Notes under the pieces: model-generated | The model's input: only the letters and a program-made list of their open reading frames with translations | What the model was told of the DNA's origin: nothing | Databases searched by the model: none | Position numbers and translations under genes: made by a program | Assembly: GCF_007845675.1 (NCBI RefSeq) | Contig: NZ_VOBR01000026.1 | Span: 1-64,000 of the forward strand | Source of the DNA: Lentzea tibetensis | GTDB taxonomy: Bacteria; Actinomycetota; Actinomycetes; Mycobacteriales; Pseudonocardiaceae | Reading direction: 5' to 3' | Length of the DNA: 64,000 nt | In this document: positions 52,139-60,617 of the stretch, one piece after another | How positions within the stretch are numbered: position 1 is the stretch's first letter | How the letters are laid out: each line of letters begins with the position of its first letter

Positions 52139-53034
52139 GAGCGAACCCTAGCCAATCGCGATTCCAGTTGATGTTGTTCGGCCCGCCTCCGTCGTAGGAG
52201 GCCCCGATAGGTGGACACCAACTCAGCGTCGACCTGCAAGGTGGTCGCCATGACTAGATCGCTGAGGTGTGTCAGGTTCTCCGTGCCGACCACGACGCGG
52301 TCGACGGCGGGGAGTTCAAACGCCGTCCGAAACACCGCTTGTGGCTGCGTACACAGTGCTCCACCGGCGAGGTACACCCGCGCGTCCACCTCGTCCCACA
52401 CCGGCTCCTGCGCGTTGCCACCGAATGGGCTCATGCCCCATCGACCCTCGGCCGGAATGTCGAGCATCTCGAAGAGGCGTTCTGCGTCGTCGAGGCCATC
52501 CGAGTCGACGAGCAGTCCGGCCCGAACCATGATCACGGCAGGCTGCAGTGCGTGTTCGGCCACGGTGAGCGCGCTGAGGATCGGCTGCGGGTTCCAAGTC
52601 GACCAGCCCCATTCGCCACAAAGTCCTTCGGCCTGCGCTTCATCCAGCACGGCGCAGGCCGCTTGCAGCCGCTCAAGGGCTTCGGCCGGTGGCAGGTTCG
52701 CCAACGACTGTTCCGGGTTGTGCAACAGGATCGTCGACGGCTCCAGGTCGAGGTCGTCCACCGTCAGCCTTACCCCGTACCGCAGAATTTCAGGTGTCAG
52801 GTGGTGCACCGGTCGACCTGCCTCGTCGGGGAAGAACCCCACCTTGGTCGAGATGTCGAACTCTGGGAGCAGATCCTCAGCCACCTTGACGAGCGTTCGG
52901 TGCGACGCGAACTGGTGGTAGTTGAAGCTGGTGTCTAGGCGACGGACCCCGCGAGCGAGAGCTCCTTCGAGGAGATCCCGCTCATGACGAGATCGGTATA
53001 GCCCGAGCGCAACTCCGCGGTCAGCTCCGCGCAC
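52135..53034 (-). CDS. aldo/keto reductase family protein
   Basis: A 299-residue TIM-barrel oxidoreductase of the AKR type (ALGLYRSRHERDLLEGALAR, LDTSFNY, FDISTKVGFF, STILLHNPEQSLA, VVVGTENLTHL). NADPH-binding residues at the end are partly altered. The homologous N-terminus requires a start near GTG 53034, which places the first ~100 bases inside the JmjC gene. This long same-strand overlap suggests tight translational coupling. Confidence 0.83.
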   Translation of the reverse strand: MRGADRGVALGLYRSRHERDLLEGALARGVRRLDTSFNYHQFASHRTLVKVAEDLLPEFDISTKVGFFPDEAGRPVHHLTPEILRYGVRLTVDDLDLEPSTILLHNPEQSLANLPPAEALERLQAACAVLDEAQAEGLCGEWGWSTWNPQPILSALTVAEHALQPAVIMVRAGLLVDSDGLDDAERLFEMLDIPAEGRWGMSPFGGNAQEPVWDEVDARVYLAGGALCTQPQAVFRTAFELPAVDRVVVGTENLTHLSDLVMATTLQVDAELVSTYRGLLRRRRAEQHQLESRLARVRS

Positions 53035-54179
53035 AACTCCTCCTCGATCAGCACAGCGGCCAGCCCTTCAACTTCGACACCCGTCGCCGACTCGACCTCG
53101 GTGAGGTCGACGGGAGCGCCGGACAGCAGCAGCCGCAACGCGGGCAACGCCTCCTCGGCGAAGGCGATCTGCTTGCCCGCACCAGTCACGAGCACCCGGC
53201 CGCTGCGCTGCTCGAACTGCGGCGGAAACTCAGTGATGCAGGCGACCGCGTCCGGTGTGCCGAAGATGCTCTTGGTCTTGACGTGGCGCCAGACCCGACG
53301 CAGCCGCTCGCGCTCGGCGAGAAAGTCCTCGACCGGGTAGCCCTCGATGAGGCTCATCGCGGCGCCCTTGAGAGTGTCGGACTCCTGCTGCCGAACATCG
53401 CGTGTTCCCCAGCGGTTGAGGTCAGCGCGGAAGAGCCCGTCCCGACGCGCCTGGTCACCTGCCCACGTCAACCAGTCGACGGCGGTCTGCTTCGAGAACC
53501 CGAAGGTGGCGTGCAGGCTGAACCCATCACCCTGGTCAGCGCGGGTGGCACGGTGCCAGCAGCCGCGCGGAATGTTCATGACATCGCCAGCCTTCAGCGT
53601 GCCTTGCCAGATGATCTCGTCCGGCGGAGTGTTGTTCCGCTCGGCGTCGCGGTGCATCGGAGCGACGCGTGACTGACCACGGACCTCCCAGGACTTCTCG
53701 CCGGCCAGCTGCACGACGAGAACCTCGTGGTCGTCCCAGTGCAGCGGGAATCCGTCGGTAGCGCCGGTGGTCAGGTAGGTGTTGACCCGTGCGTGCTCGC
53801 GGGACCACCACCCCAGCGCACGGCAGGCCACCTCCATCGTCGGGTCGAAGGCGTCGACCCCGTCGAGGACGATGGTGCAGCCGTCCTCCATCAGGCTCGC
53901 GAGTCGGGGCATGTTGGCCATCCGGACGGCCTGCCCCCGACGGCTCGTCCCCTCGTCCAGGAACCTGGCGGGATGGATCTCCCCACCATCTTGAAAGACG
54001 CGCAGCTGCGGATTGCTCAGGCTGCGCCGCATGATGATGTCGAGCAGCCTGTTCGGATTCAGGATTCGTGCGCAGAGCTCCGCATCAGGCAGAGCCCCGC
54101 GCACGAACTGAGCACCAAGACCCTTCGGCCCCGACCAACCGAGAGCCTTCTCGATGGAACTGACGAGAACGTGTTCCAT
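52935..54179 (-). CDS. JmjC/cupin Fe(II)- and 2-oxoglutarate-dependent oxygenase
   Basis: A 414-residue protein resembling ribosomal-oxygenase-type JmjC enzymes (NO66/MINA53/YcfD). Iron ligands are H147 and D149 (FPLHWDDHEV) and H209 (IPRGCWHRA), with K162 in GEKSWEV a candidate 2-oxoglutarate contact. A dimerisation segment and C-terminal winged-helix-like region follow. ATG 54179 has GGAGG 6 bases upstream. It follows directly after a 48-codon peptide gene, suggesting the peptide as its substrate, with hydroxylation of His, Arg or Asn as the likely chemistry. Confidence 0.87.
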   Translation of the reverse strand: MEHVLVSSIEKALGWSGPKGLGAQFVRGALPDAELCARILNPNRLLDIIMRRSLSNPQLRVFQDGGEIHPARFLDEGTSRRGQAVRMANMPRLASLMEDGCTIVLDGVDAFDPTMEVACRALGWWSREHARVNTYLTTGATDGFPLHWDDHEVLVVQLAGEKSWEVRGQSRVAPMHRDAERNNTPPDEIIWQGTLKAGDVMNIPRGCWHRATRADQGDGFSLHATFGFSKQTAVDWLTWAGDQARRDGLFRADLNRWGTRDVRQQESDTLKGAAMSLIEGYPVEDFLAERERLRRVWRHVKTKSIFGTPDAVACITEFPPQFEQRSGRVLVTGAGKQIAFAEEALPALRLLLSGAPVDLTEVESATGVEVEGLAAVLIEEELCAELTAELRSGYTDLVMSGISSKELSLAGSVA

Positions 54180-54246
54180 TTGCACCTCCAAAGGCGAACG
54201 ACGCCGGGGCGTCGGATTTGGCTTCGAGATGACGTGCTGCCCAGCC

Positions 54247-54393
54247 CTACTCCGGGTGGTTCAGCTTGTCGCGGTTCTCCCCGTCGTCACCGGTCGACGT
54301 CCCCGTCGAGTCCGAGTGAGCGGCATCGGCGTAGCGAGCCTGCACCTGAGTCAGGCGCTCGACGTTGAGCACCAACTCTTTCTTCTTCTCCAC
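54247..54393 (-). CDS. small peptide, putative RiPP precursor
   Basis: A 48-residue peptide. The N-terminal part is amphipathic and leader-like (KKKELVLNVERLTQVQARYA); the C-terminal part is polar and flexible (AAHSDSTGTSTGDDGE, then NRDKLNHPE). GTG 54393 has AGGGGG about 8 bases upstream. It lacks cysteines, so lanthionine chemistry is excluded. It has two histidines (residues 26 and 46) and Asn/Asp/Arg side chains a JmjC enzyme could hydroxylate. The 67-base gap to the JmjC gene and shared strand fit an operon. Confidence 0.62.
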   Translation of the reverse strand: MEKKKELVLNVERLTQVQARYADAAHSDSTGTSTGDDGENRDKLNHPE

Positions 54394-54561
54394 TGCAATC
54401 ACCCCCTATCTCAATTTCGAATCCGGCACCGCAGGTCATCAGTGCGCACCGAACGGCTTGAGCCGTTGCGGGCCGGACACGATGCCCCGCGGTGAGGCAT
54501 GGGAGCCGGACGACAGCGCGGAGCAACTGCGGGAGAGGCCTCGACGCACTGCCGTCCGACG

Positions 54562-55143
54562 TCATCGCCGGATCGCCGTCAAGGCACACGATGCGACGGT
54601 CGCCACCGACGGAAGTCCGAAAGTCCCCGGCATGGGTGGGCTAATCCAGTGCAGTGATTCACTGTTGCATGTCGGACTAGGCGGCAACGAGAAGAGGGAG
54701 CCACTGCCGAAATGCGCCACTCCGTGAAGTGAAAGTGTTGGCATGTTCGTGATGCTCGGCGGCTGAGACTGGCAGAAGAAGGCCCAACGACGCGTCGAGC
54801 CCCGTACCTCCAAAACGGAGGCGTCGAGCCGCAGCAACTTCAAGTGGTGATTGACCTCGCCGCCAAGAGCGCTTGTCATCCAGACGACATCGACGATGTC
54901 GCCACAGCGGAGCATGACGTTGTTGCCCCGCACCAATGTCGGCCATCCGAGGCCGTTCGCGTAGAGGCTGACTGCTGGGCGCGGGGAGCAAGTCGCCGCG
55001 ATGCCGCCCCTTGGCGACTCGCTCCCTGCACAGCCGGTCGAGAGCGCCTCGGGGGTGCTGTTCTCGACCTCATTGCGCGACACCGGAAGCGCGCCCAGCG
55101 GAGAGCCGAGGGCGAAGCGTCTGTCTTCGGTGCGCGTTGCCAT
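54562..55143 (-). CDS. uncharacterised actinomycete protein
   Basis: A 193-residue protein with ATG 55143 behind AGAGGAAG. The central region (VRGNNVMLRCGDIVDVVWMT, VNHHLKLLRLD, RRWAFFCQSQ) and the end (LHWISPPMPGTFGLPS ... ALTAIRR) recall a family of short actinomycete proteins often found beside XRE regulators and loosely related to primase/polymerase N-terminal regions. I know of no function. It is divergent from the XRE gene at 55332. Confidence 0.65.
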   Translation of the reverse strand: MATRTEDRRFALGSPLGALPVSRNEVENSTPEALSTGCAGSESPRGGIAATCSPRPAVSLYANGLGWPTLVRGNNVMLRCGDIVDVVWMTSALGGEVNHHLKLLRLDASVLEVRGSTRRWAFFCQSQPPSITNMPTLSLHGVAHFGSGSLFSLPPSPTCNSESLHWISPPMPGTFGLPSVATVASCALTAIRR

Positions 55144-55251
55144 AGTGAAACTTCCTCTGTCGTATTCGCTGAGACCGCCGTCTTTCCCGAGGTCTCCCTG
55201 CGGTGACTTGAAGTTATGGCGCTAGCCCGATCGGGCGGAGTCGCCACACGA

Positions 55252-55289
55252 GGTGGCCATTTGCTGTGGGTGGCCAGAGGAGGTGGCCA
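55252..55289. promoter_or_regulatory. triple GGTGGCCA repeat in divergent promoter
   Basis: GGTGGCCA occurs at 55252-55259, 55269-55276 and 55282-55289, each containing the palindrome TGGCCA, in the 188-base gap between the unknown gene and the XRE regulator. The arrangement fits operator sites for the adjacent regulator; this is inferred. Confidence 0.55.
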
Positions 55290-55331
55290 CAATGGATGCG
55301 CACAGCGCCACGACACCGGAGGATGTGGACC

Positions 55332-56603
55332 ATGCACGAGCCGACGATCGGGCCGCTGCTCCGCGAACTCCGGGAAAGTGCTGGTAGGTCACAGGGCGAG
55401 CTGGCGGCGTTGCTGTCGGATAGTGCTGACAGACCTGTCACGCGCAACGAGGTTTCCCGGTGGGAAGGCGAAACCAGGCTGCCAACGCCCTACTGGCAGA
55501 AGCACCTGGCCGCCGCCTTGGAGGTGCCGGTGGCGGACTTGCGAGGTGCGGTCGATCGCGCCAAAGCCAAACGCCGACTCCAACAGCGCGAAGAAGACCA
55601 GCCCGAAGGGAGCGATGTGCAGCGACGTGAGTTTCTTGGTGCTATGGCCGTGGCTGGCCTCGCCGCATCGTGGCCGAGCATCACGCGCTGGACGCCGGGG
55701 CGACGACTCGGCGGGAGCGACGTCAAACGTTTACTCAGTGGGACTGCGCGGCTACGACGCCTTGACGACTTCCTCGGCGGCGCCGACACCTATCGCCTGT
55801 ATGCCCACGTGCTGAAGGAAACACAGGCTTTGGTCAAGGGCGCCAGCTGCACGTCCGACACGAAGCGCGCCTGCACAGCGGTCATCGCCGAGCAAGCGCA
55901 GTTGGCTGGTTGGGCTGCGTTCGATGCCGGCATGCACCCCGAGGCCACGGCGCACTACGAGACCAGCTTCGAGGCAGCGAAGGAAGCAGACCACGCCGCA
56001 TTAGCGGGGAATGCACTGGCTTTCCTCGCTTACCAGCAGGTGACGTTCGAAAACCCAAGTGTCGCAATGGCTACAGCTTCCTACGAGACTGCCGAGAAGC
56101 ACGCGACGCCACGTGTACGAGCCCTGCTTCTCGAGCGCATGGCGTGGACATTCGCCGTTGCCGGGCAGCCCAAGGAGACAGAACACGCGCTGGCCACCGC
56201 TGCCGAAGTGGTGCACCTGACGGATGACCGTCCGGAGCCCGACTGGGTCTTCTGGGTCGACGAAGACGAAATCAAGATCATGACCGGGCGGTGCTGGACC
56301 CAGCTACATCGACCGCTCCGGGCCGTTCCAATCCTCGAGGACGTCCTCAGCCGATACGACGACACCCATGCCCGTGACAAGGCCATCTACCTGACCTCGC
56401 TGGCGCACGCATACGTTGACGCACGAGAAATCGAACAGGCCGCAACCGTCACGCAGCAGGCAGTCGAGTTGGCGACGGGCGTCGGCTCGGTGCGGCCTGC
56501 GGAACGCATCCAGAAGGTCGTGCATCGGCTCCAACCGCACCGCGCCCTGTCGCCCGTCTCCAGTGTTCTGGAGGCAGCGGCCAACCTGCCTACTGCTCGT
56601 TGA
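55332..56603 (+). CDS. XRE-family regulator with TPR-like C-terminus
   Basis: A 423-residue protein. The helix-turn-helix is at about 10-55 (LLRELRESAGRSQGELAALL ... NEVSRWEGETRLP). A linker carries QRREFLGAMAVAGLA, a twin-arginine-like remnant often present in this regulator group, and the rest is TPR-like helices. ATG 55332 was chosen; an ATG 9 bases upstream is possible. Such regulators commonly control neighbouring actinomycete peptide clusters, so it may regulate the JmjC operon. Confidence 0.87.
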   Translation: MHEPTIGPLLRELRESAGRSQGELAALLSDSADRPVTRNEVSRWEGETRLPTPYWQKHLAAALEVPVADLRGAVDRAKAKRRLQQREEDQPEGSDVQRREFLGAMAVAGLAASWPSITRWTPGRRLGGSDVKRLLSGTARLRRLDDFLGGADTYRLYAHVLKETQALVKGASCTSDTKRACTAVIAEQAQLAGWAAFDAGMHPEATAHYETSFEAAKEADHAALAGNALAFLAYQQVTFENPSVAMATASYETAEKHATPRVRALLLERMAWTFAVAGQPKETEHALATAAEVVHLTDDRPEPDWVFWVDEDEIKIMTGRCWTQLHRPLRAVPILEDVLSRYDDTHARDKAIYLTSLAHAYVDAREIEQAATVTQQAVELATGVGSVRPAERIQKVVHRLQPHRALSPVSSVLEAAANLPTAR

Positions 56604-56913
56604 CGGACTTGTCGAGCCACGCCTTGTAAGCCTCGGGAGCAGCCACGATGGGAACCGCCGTCAGTTCAGGATTGTCCCAAGGGTGCACTTCGAGCAGATG
56701 CGCTTCCAGTTCCCTGTAGCGGTCGGCGGTCGTCCTGAGTGTGACCTGCCATTCCTCACCCTCGCCCATCTCGCCGTTGTGCCAGAAGAACGAAGTATTC
56801 GGTCCGGAGATCAGCGCAGCACCTGCCAGACGCGCAGCCACAGCCGAGCGAGCAAGACTGGCGGCCGTGTCACGGTTGTCAGCGGTCGTAGTCACCTGCA
56901 AGTAGTCGCTCAC
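56590..56913 (-). CDS. cutA: CutA1 divalent-cation tolerance protein
   Basis: A 107-residue CutA1, a trimeric PII-like protein (LQVTTTADNRDTAASLARSA; EEWQVTLRTTADRYRELEAH; HPWDNPELTAVPIVA). GTG 56913 starts the conserved region. Its end overlaps the convergent XRE gene by 14 bases. Linked to metal tolerance in other bacteria; the role here is unknown. Confidence 0.9.
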   Translation of the reverse strand: MSDYLQVTTTADNRDTAASLARSAVAARLAGAALISGPNTSFFWHNGEMGEGEEWQVTLRTTADRYRELEAHLLEVHPWDNPELTAVPIVAAPEAYKAWLDKSVNEQ

Positions 56914-57120
56914 GACAACAGCCTAGGTGGCCTGGGACGTGCCACGCCTCAGCTACTCCTCAGAGTTGCTGGTTTCGCCTGCTGGTCGCGTCGATGTCGC
57001 TGCGAGGTGTCGGCACTGCGCTGGGGTCCACTGGCGGAGAGCGCGGGCCAGCTCGTTGAGGTCGAGGCAACGGAGAGCCCGACACAGCGTGGCCAGGAAT
57101 CGCCGTTGGCGCTGACAGAG

Positions 57121-57747
57121 CTACGCAAGCCACCAGTACGGGAGACCTCCAGCTACAACACCAACCAGTGCGCCCACGAGCACCTGCGCGATGGTGTGGT
57201 CACGAAGCCGTACTCGTGACCACGCGACCAGCGCGACAGCCGCCGACAGCAGTACGAGCCAGGGGCCGTAGGCGGCCATGAGGATCAGCACCGCTCCGGC
57301 GGCTACCCCAGCGTGCATCGACAGCTTGAAGTTCAGTCCGAAGGTGATTACGACGCTCACGACGAGCGTGGCGAACATCGTGCTCGCCAGCACGATCATC
57401 TCGTTCGGGGAACCGCCGAGGACGAGGATGGCGATTCCGCCAGCGAGTGAACTGGTACAGGCGATGAATGGGACCACGCGCCCTTCTCGGTTGGTGACGT
57501 GGTGGCTGTCCCACTTGCCGTTCTTGGCCCCTCGGACGATGACGATCATCGGGATGATCGAGCCGGTGACTCCGACGACGAGGCCCCACAGCAGGGTGGC
57601 GCCAACTCTGTGGGTCGCACTCCAGGCGATCGCGAGAGGCAGGCCGAGGACCCAGACCCACGGCGCAAGGATCTCGGTAGCGAGGCGAGCAATTCGAGTT
57701 GCAGCCGTGCGGGTTGCGACGCTCTCCGTGTTACTTGGCGTGATCAT
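57121..57747 (-). CDS. PAP2-like membrane phosphatase
   Basis: A 208-residue protein with six predicted spans. The PAP2 sites are recognisable as KLSMHAGVAAG and VRLRDHTIAQVLVGALVG (conserved His in each), while the first site is weak. Substrates could be lipid phosphates or polyprenyl pyrophosphates. It overlaps the upstream membrane-protein gene by 17 bases. The frame stays open for about 55 codons after its stop but without a start codon. Confidence 0.8.
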   Translation of the reverse strand: MITPSNTESVATRTAATRIARLATEILAPWVWVLGLPLAIAWSATHRVGATLLWGLVVGVTGSIIPMIVIVRGAKNGKWDSHHVTNREGRVVPFIACTSSLAGGIAILVLGGSPNEMIVLASTMFATLVVSVVITFGLNFKLSMHAGVAAGAVLILMAAYGPWLVLLSAAVALVAWSRVRLRDHTIAQVLVGALVGVVAGGLPYWWLA

Positions 57748-58888
57748 GAAGGTTCAAGTACTCCTCGACGATGGCGGATACGAGCGGTGATTCGGTGAAC
57801 GCCTGCGCGACGCGGACGAGCCGTTGTCCTTCGGAGGCGTCATCAAGATCGTCGTCGTTGCCGATGACAACTGGCGTGGACGTCAGCGGCGGCAACTCGA
57901 GTCGCGTGGCTTCCAGTGCGACTGCGATGACCGCGGCCTCTGCGACGGCACGGGCATCCTCACCAACGAGTCCGTCTTGCTCAGCCCGTTGTTGAGCGTG
58001 CTCAAGCACCAGCGGATCCAGATAGGCGTGTAATGGTCCAATCAGGACGTCCTGGATCTCGGTGATCTGCATCCGCAGTAGCGGTCCCCGGCGGCTGCCG
58101 AAAACCAGCTCGGGTGCGACGGCGGTGACGGCGCTCCACAACGGACGCACGACCGCCACGGCTTGTCGCGCTTCTCGTCGAGCGCCAAGCGGCGGGGCCA
58201 TGACGCCGCTCATCAGGAACACGATGGCCAGCGTCACGAACCACAAGCTTGGTCCCAGCGGTCCGTTTTCGTCCCACGGCGGGACGATGCCGAAGGCGCG
58301 GGCGAACCCGTAGCCGAGCCTGTGGATCACGTAGAGCAGTCCGAAGATGCTTCCTATGCCGAGCAGTCGAAGTCCGATGCGCAGGAACCGACGAGGAACG
58401 TGGGAAGCAAGGCGGGACATCCACAGGGTGTCGAGCATCGCCAGACTCAGGTACCCGCCGTACATCGCCAGGTACTGAGGGACCCATGGTTGGTCACCGG
58501 CCGACGACGGTATGAACACCAGGTCTGATTGCAGAGGACCCAGTACGTAGAAGGTGCTGAGGCCGATCAGCGCGACGGCCAACGTGATGGCGCGTCGCCG
58601 CGTGAGGGGTGCCGTCTCGTCCGGGCGATGAGTGAGGTGCAGGCAGAACACCTGCAGCCAGTAGGCCGACGTGAGAACGCAAACGTGCTGAATGAACTGC
58701 GCGAGCCCAGGAACTCCGATGCCGGCTTCGACAGGTCCGCCCTTGACGCCGAGACACAGAGCGAGGTCGAGCAGGAGCAGTGACAGGCACATTGCCCGAA
58801 CGCCGGGCTTGCGGCTCTGCTGATACGAGCGGACCCAGAACGTCAGCGCGGCCGTCACCGATAGCACGGTGGCGAAGAAGAAGATCAT
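57731..58888 (-). CDS. MAB_1171c-like membrane protein
   Basis: A 385-residue protein with seven predicted N-terminal spans (from IFFFATVLSVTAALTFWV to VTLAIVFLMSGVMAPP) and a soluble helical C-terminal third. It matches the MAB_1171c group of putative transporters found next to ImmA/IrrE proteases and XRE regulators in actinomycetes. Function is unproven; a sensor or substrate of the protease is possible. Confidence 0.78.
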   Translation of the reverse strand: MIFFFATVLSVTAALTFWVRSYQQSRKPGVRAMCLSLLLLDLALCLGVKGGPVEAGIGVPGLAQFIQHVCVLTSAYWLQVFCLHLTHRPDETAPLTRRRAITLAVALIGLSTFYVLGPLQSDLVFIPSSAGDQPWVPQYLAMYGGYLSLAMLDTLWMSRLASHVPRRFLRIGLRLLGIGSIFGLLYVIHRLGYGFARAFGIVPPWDENGPLGPSLWFVTLAIVFLMSGVMAPPLGARREARQAVAVVRPLWSAVTAVAPELVFGSRRGPLLRMQITEIQDVLIGPLHAYLDPLVLEHAQQRAEQDGLVGEDARAVAEAAVIAVALEATRLELPPLTSTPVVIGNDDDLDDASEGQRLVRVAQAFTESPLVSAIVEEYLNLHDHAK

Positions 58889-58900
58889 GACGTTGGGGAG

Positions 58901-59464
58901 TCACCCTTCGAGGATGGAGCCGTACCTGTCGACGGCTTCCTGGTAGTCGGGGTCTGCCGATCGGCGGTCGCCGAGAACCCGCATCGGTCCCATGCGGTCC
59001 TCAAGGGCGTAGGCAAACGCCTCCGCTGCCCGCTCTTGATCGTCTTCGTACAGGCTGCGGTGCGTCGCTTCTCGCACGACTTCGGCGGAAAGGTTCTCGC
59101 TGTCGACGACCGCACTGGACGCGATCACGTGCCGGGCACAGATGTGTCCGAGCTCGTGCAGGATCGAATGACGCTGGTGGGCCGGTGATGTGTCCTGTCG
59201 GTAGAACACGTAGATACGAGCCTGACCGCCGACGCACATTGCCGCAGGCAGGCTCTCACCTGCCGTCCTCCACGCGAGTACAACGTGCTCAAGGTATGGC
59301 CGGACCACGATCGGTACACCGGCGATCTTCTCGGCTTGCTCGAGGAGACCGCTGAGGTCGAACGGCTCGGTGACTGGCAGTCGGCGGGCGAGTTTTCGCG
59401 CAGCTCGTTCGGTCAGGACCGGGCCCGAGTTCTGACTTCGCTTTAAGCCGCAACGGAACTTCAC
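58901..59464 (-). CDS. ImmA/IrrE-family metallopeptidase
   Basis: A 187-residue zinc protease with the HExxH motif in HSILHELGHICARHV near residue 97. ImmA/IrrE proteases cleave XRE-type repressors in mobile elements and in stress responses. It starts one base after the XRE gene stop, so the two are an operon and the XRE protein is its probable target. Confidence 0.88.
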   Translation of the reverse strand: MKFRCGLKRSQNSGPVLTERAARKLARRLPVTEPFDLSGLLEQAEKIAGVPIVVRPYLEHVVLAWRTAGESLPAAMCVGGQARIYVFYRQDTSPAHQRHSILHELGHICARHVIASSAVVDSENLSAEVVREATHRSLYEDDQERAAEAFAYALEDRMGPMRVLGDRRSADPDYQEAVDRYGSILEG

Positions 59465-59465
59465 G

Positions 59466-59942
59466 TCAGGCCCCGTCGCCGTTCTGCGCGCTGCCCTGCT
59501 CCAACACGCTCACCTGGTCGATCAATCCCTGTATGAGCGCCTGACTCTCGGGCGACATCTTGGCGACCTTGCGCAGCATGACCCGAGACGCGGCAGGCTG
59601 ACTCGGAACGTCGACCTCTGCGTCGCCAGGCGCGTGCCGGTCGCGGGCGATCCGTCGCTCGACCTCCCAGTACACCTGCGGATCGATGAAGTACCCAGGT
59701 TGATAGCCGAAGAACTCGCCAATGATCTTGATGTGGCTGACCCGCGGGTCACTCGGTCTGCCGAGCTGACGGAGGTTCCAGACGTGCGTTTGCGACATCT
59801 CGATGCCCTGGCTGCGCGCCCAGGACGCGACGTCCTCGTTGCTGTACGCCTTCCTCTTGCCGTCCTTCGTGTGGCGTTGGAACAACGTGTTCAGGACCTC
59901 AGCCAGGCTCGGCATCCCATCTGAGCCGCGATCGCTCACCAC
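59466..59942 (-). CDS. XRE-family regulator paired with ImmA/IrrE
   Basis: A 158-residue protein with an N-terminal helix-turn-helix (SNEDVASWARSQGIEMSQTH then VWNLRQLGRPSDPRV) and a C-terminal helix. GTG 59942 opens directly at the palindrome-rich promoter. It likely represses its own operon and the rightward genes until cleaved by the adjacent protease. Confidence 0.87.
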   Translation of the reverse strand: MVSDRGSDGMPSLAEVLNTLFQRHTKDGKRKAYSNEDVASWARSQGIEMSQTHVWNLRQLGRPSDPRVSHIKIIGEFFGYQPGYFIDPQVYWEVERRIARDRHAPGDAEVDVPSQPAASRVMLRKVAKMSPESQALIQGLIDQVSVLEQGSAQNGDGA

Positions 59943-59955
59943 TCACCCCCATCGT

Positions 59956-60070
59956 CTTCACGCCCGTGAAGAAAGTGAACAGATTTCACTATAGCCGTTG
60001 ACAGCGCAACCATCTCGCACCCTATGCTGCCTCGCGGGTTGATCTCAACGCAGATGAAGAAGAGTCTTCA
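59956..60070. promoter_or_regulatory. three palindromes in the XRE divergent promoter
   Basis: CTTCAC-GCCC-GTGAAG (59956-59971), AGTGAA-CAGAT-TTCACT (59974-59990) and TGAAGA-AGAG-TCTTCA (60055-60070) share the GTGAA/TTCAC half-site. TTGACA near 59998 and TATGCT about 19 bases later could form a rightward promoter between them. Best explained as operators of the adjacent XRE regulator. The 354-base gap to the next gene otherwise shows no gene. Confidence 0.7.
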
Positions 60071-60296
60071 CAGCAGTGGAGATCGAGGGGGGAATCGGTG
60101 CGGAGCACCGTCCGAGGGGGGACGTTGGCGCGCCGGGTGACAGGGCTCACTGCCACCCGGCCGCCACGTCGGGAGTCTCAAGCAATGCTGTCGAAGTGGC
60201 TCGCCGTGATAGCGAAGCCGGGCCTCCAAGGTTGGATGCCCGGCAAACCCAACTCCTTCTGTTCACTGGGTTTTCGCGGTCAGGGGGCCGCAAGCC

Positions 60297-60617
60297 ATGT
60301 CCAACATCTACAGCACCACAGCCGTTGCCGACTCGATCTCGCTGGACGACCTGGCGTATAACGTCGAACTACTGCGCATCGTCGAAGATCAGATCGGCCG
60401 ACTCACCGCCCTGAAGAACACCTTGCGGAGCACACTCAAGGTGCGCCTCGGCGAGCACGAGATCGGCACCGTCAACGGTGTGCCCGTCGTCAGCTACACG
60501 ACGGAGCTACGGGTCATCACCGTGGTGAAGACGCTCAAGGAGAGGTATCCCGAGCAGGCCCGCGAGTGCGAGGACATCATCCCGGTGCGGAAGTTCCGGG
60601 TGCTGGACGCCGCATGA
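60297..60617 (+). CDS. small phage-associated hypothetical protein
   Basis: A 106-residue protein with a helical N-terminal half (LDDLAYNVELLRIVEDQIGR) and a beta segment GTVNGVPVVSYTTELR followed by VVKTLKERYPEQARECEDI and VRKFRVL. The last part resembles sequences at the ends of proteins linked to phage YqaJ-type nucleases. No catalytic residues are seen. It overlaps the next gene by 4 bases. Confidence 0.7.
   Translation: MSNIYSTTAVADSISLDDLAYNVELLRIVEDQIGRLTALKNTLRSTLKVRLGEHEIGTVNGVPVVSYTTELRVITVVKTLKERYPEQARECEDIIPVRKFRVLDAA

Noticed and set aside
56929-57120. About 55 open codons in frame after the PAP2 stop
   Set aside because: No ATG, GTG or TTG is present in the stretch and no homology was recognised; it may be a decayed remnant but cannot be called a gene.
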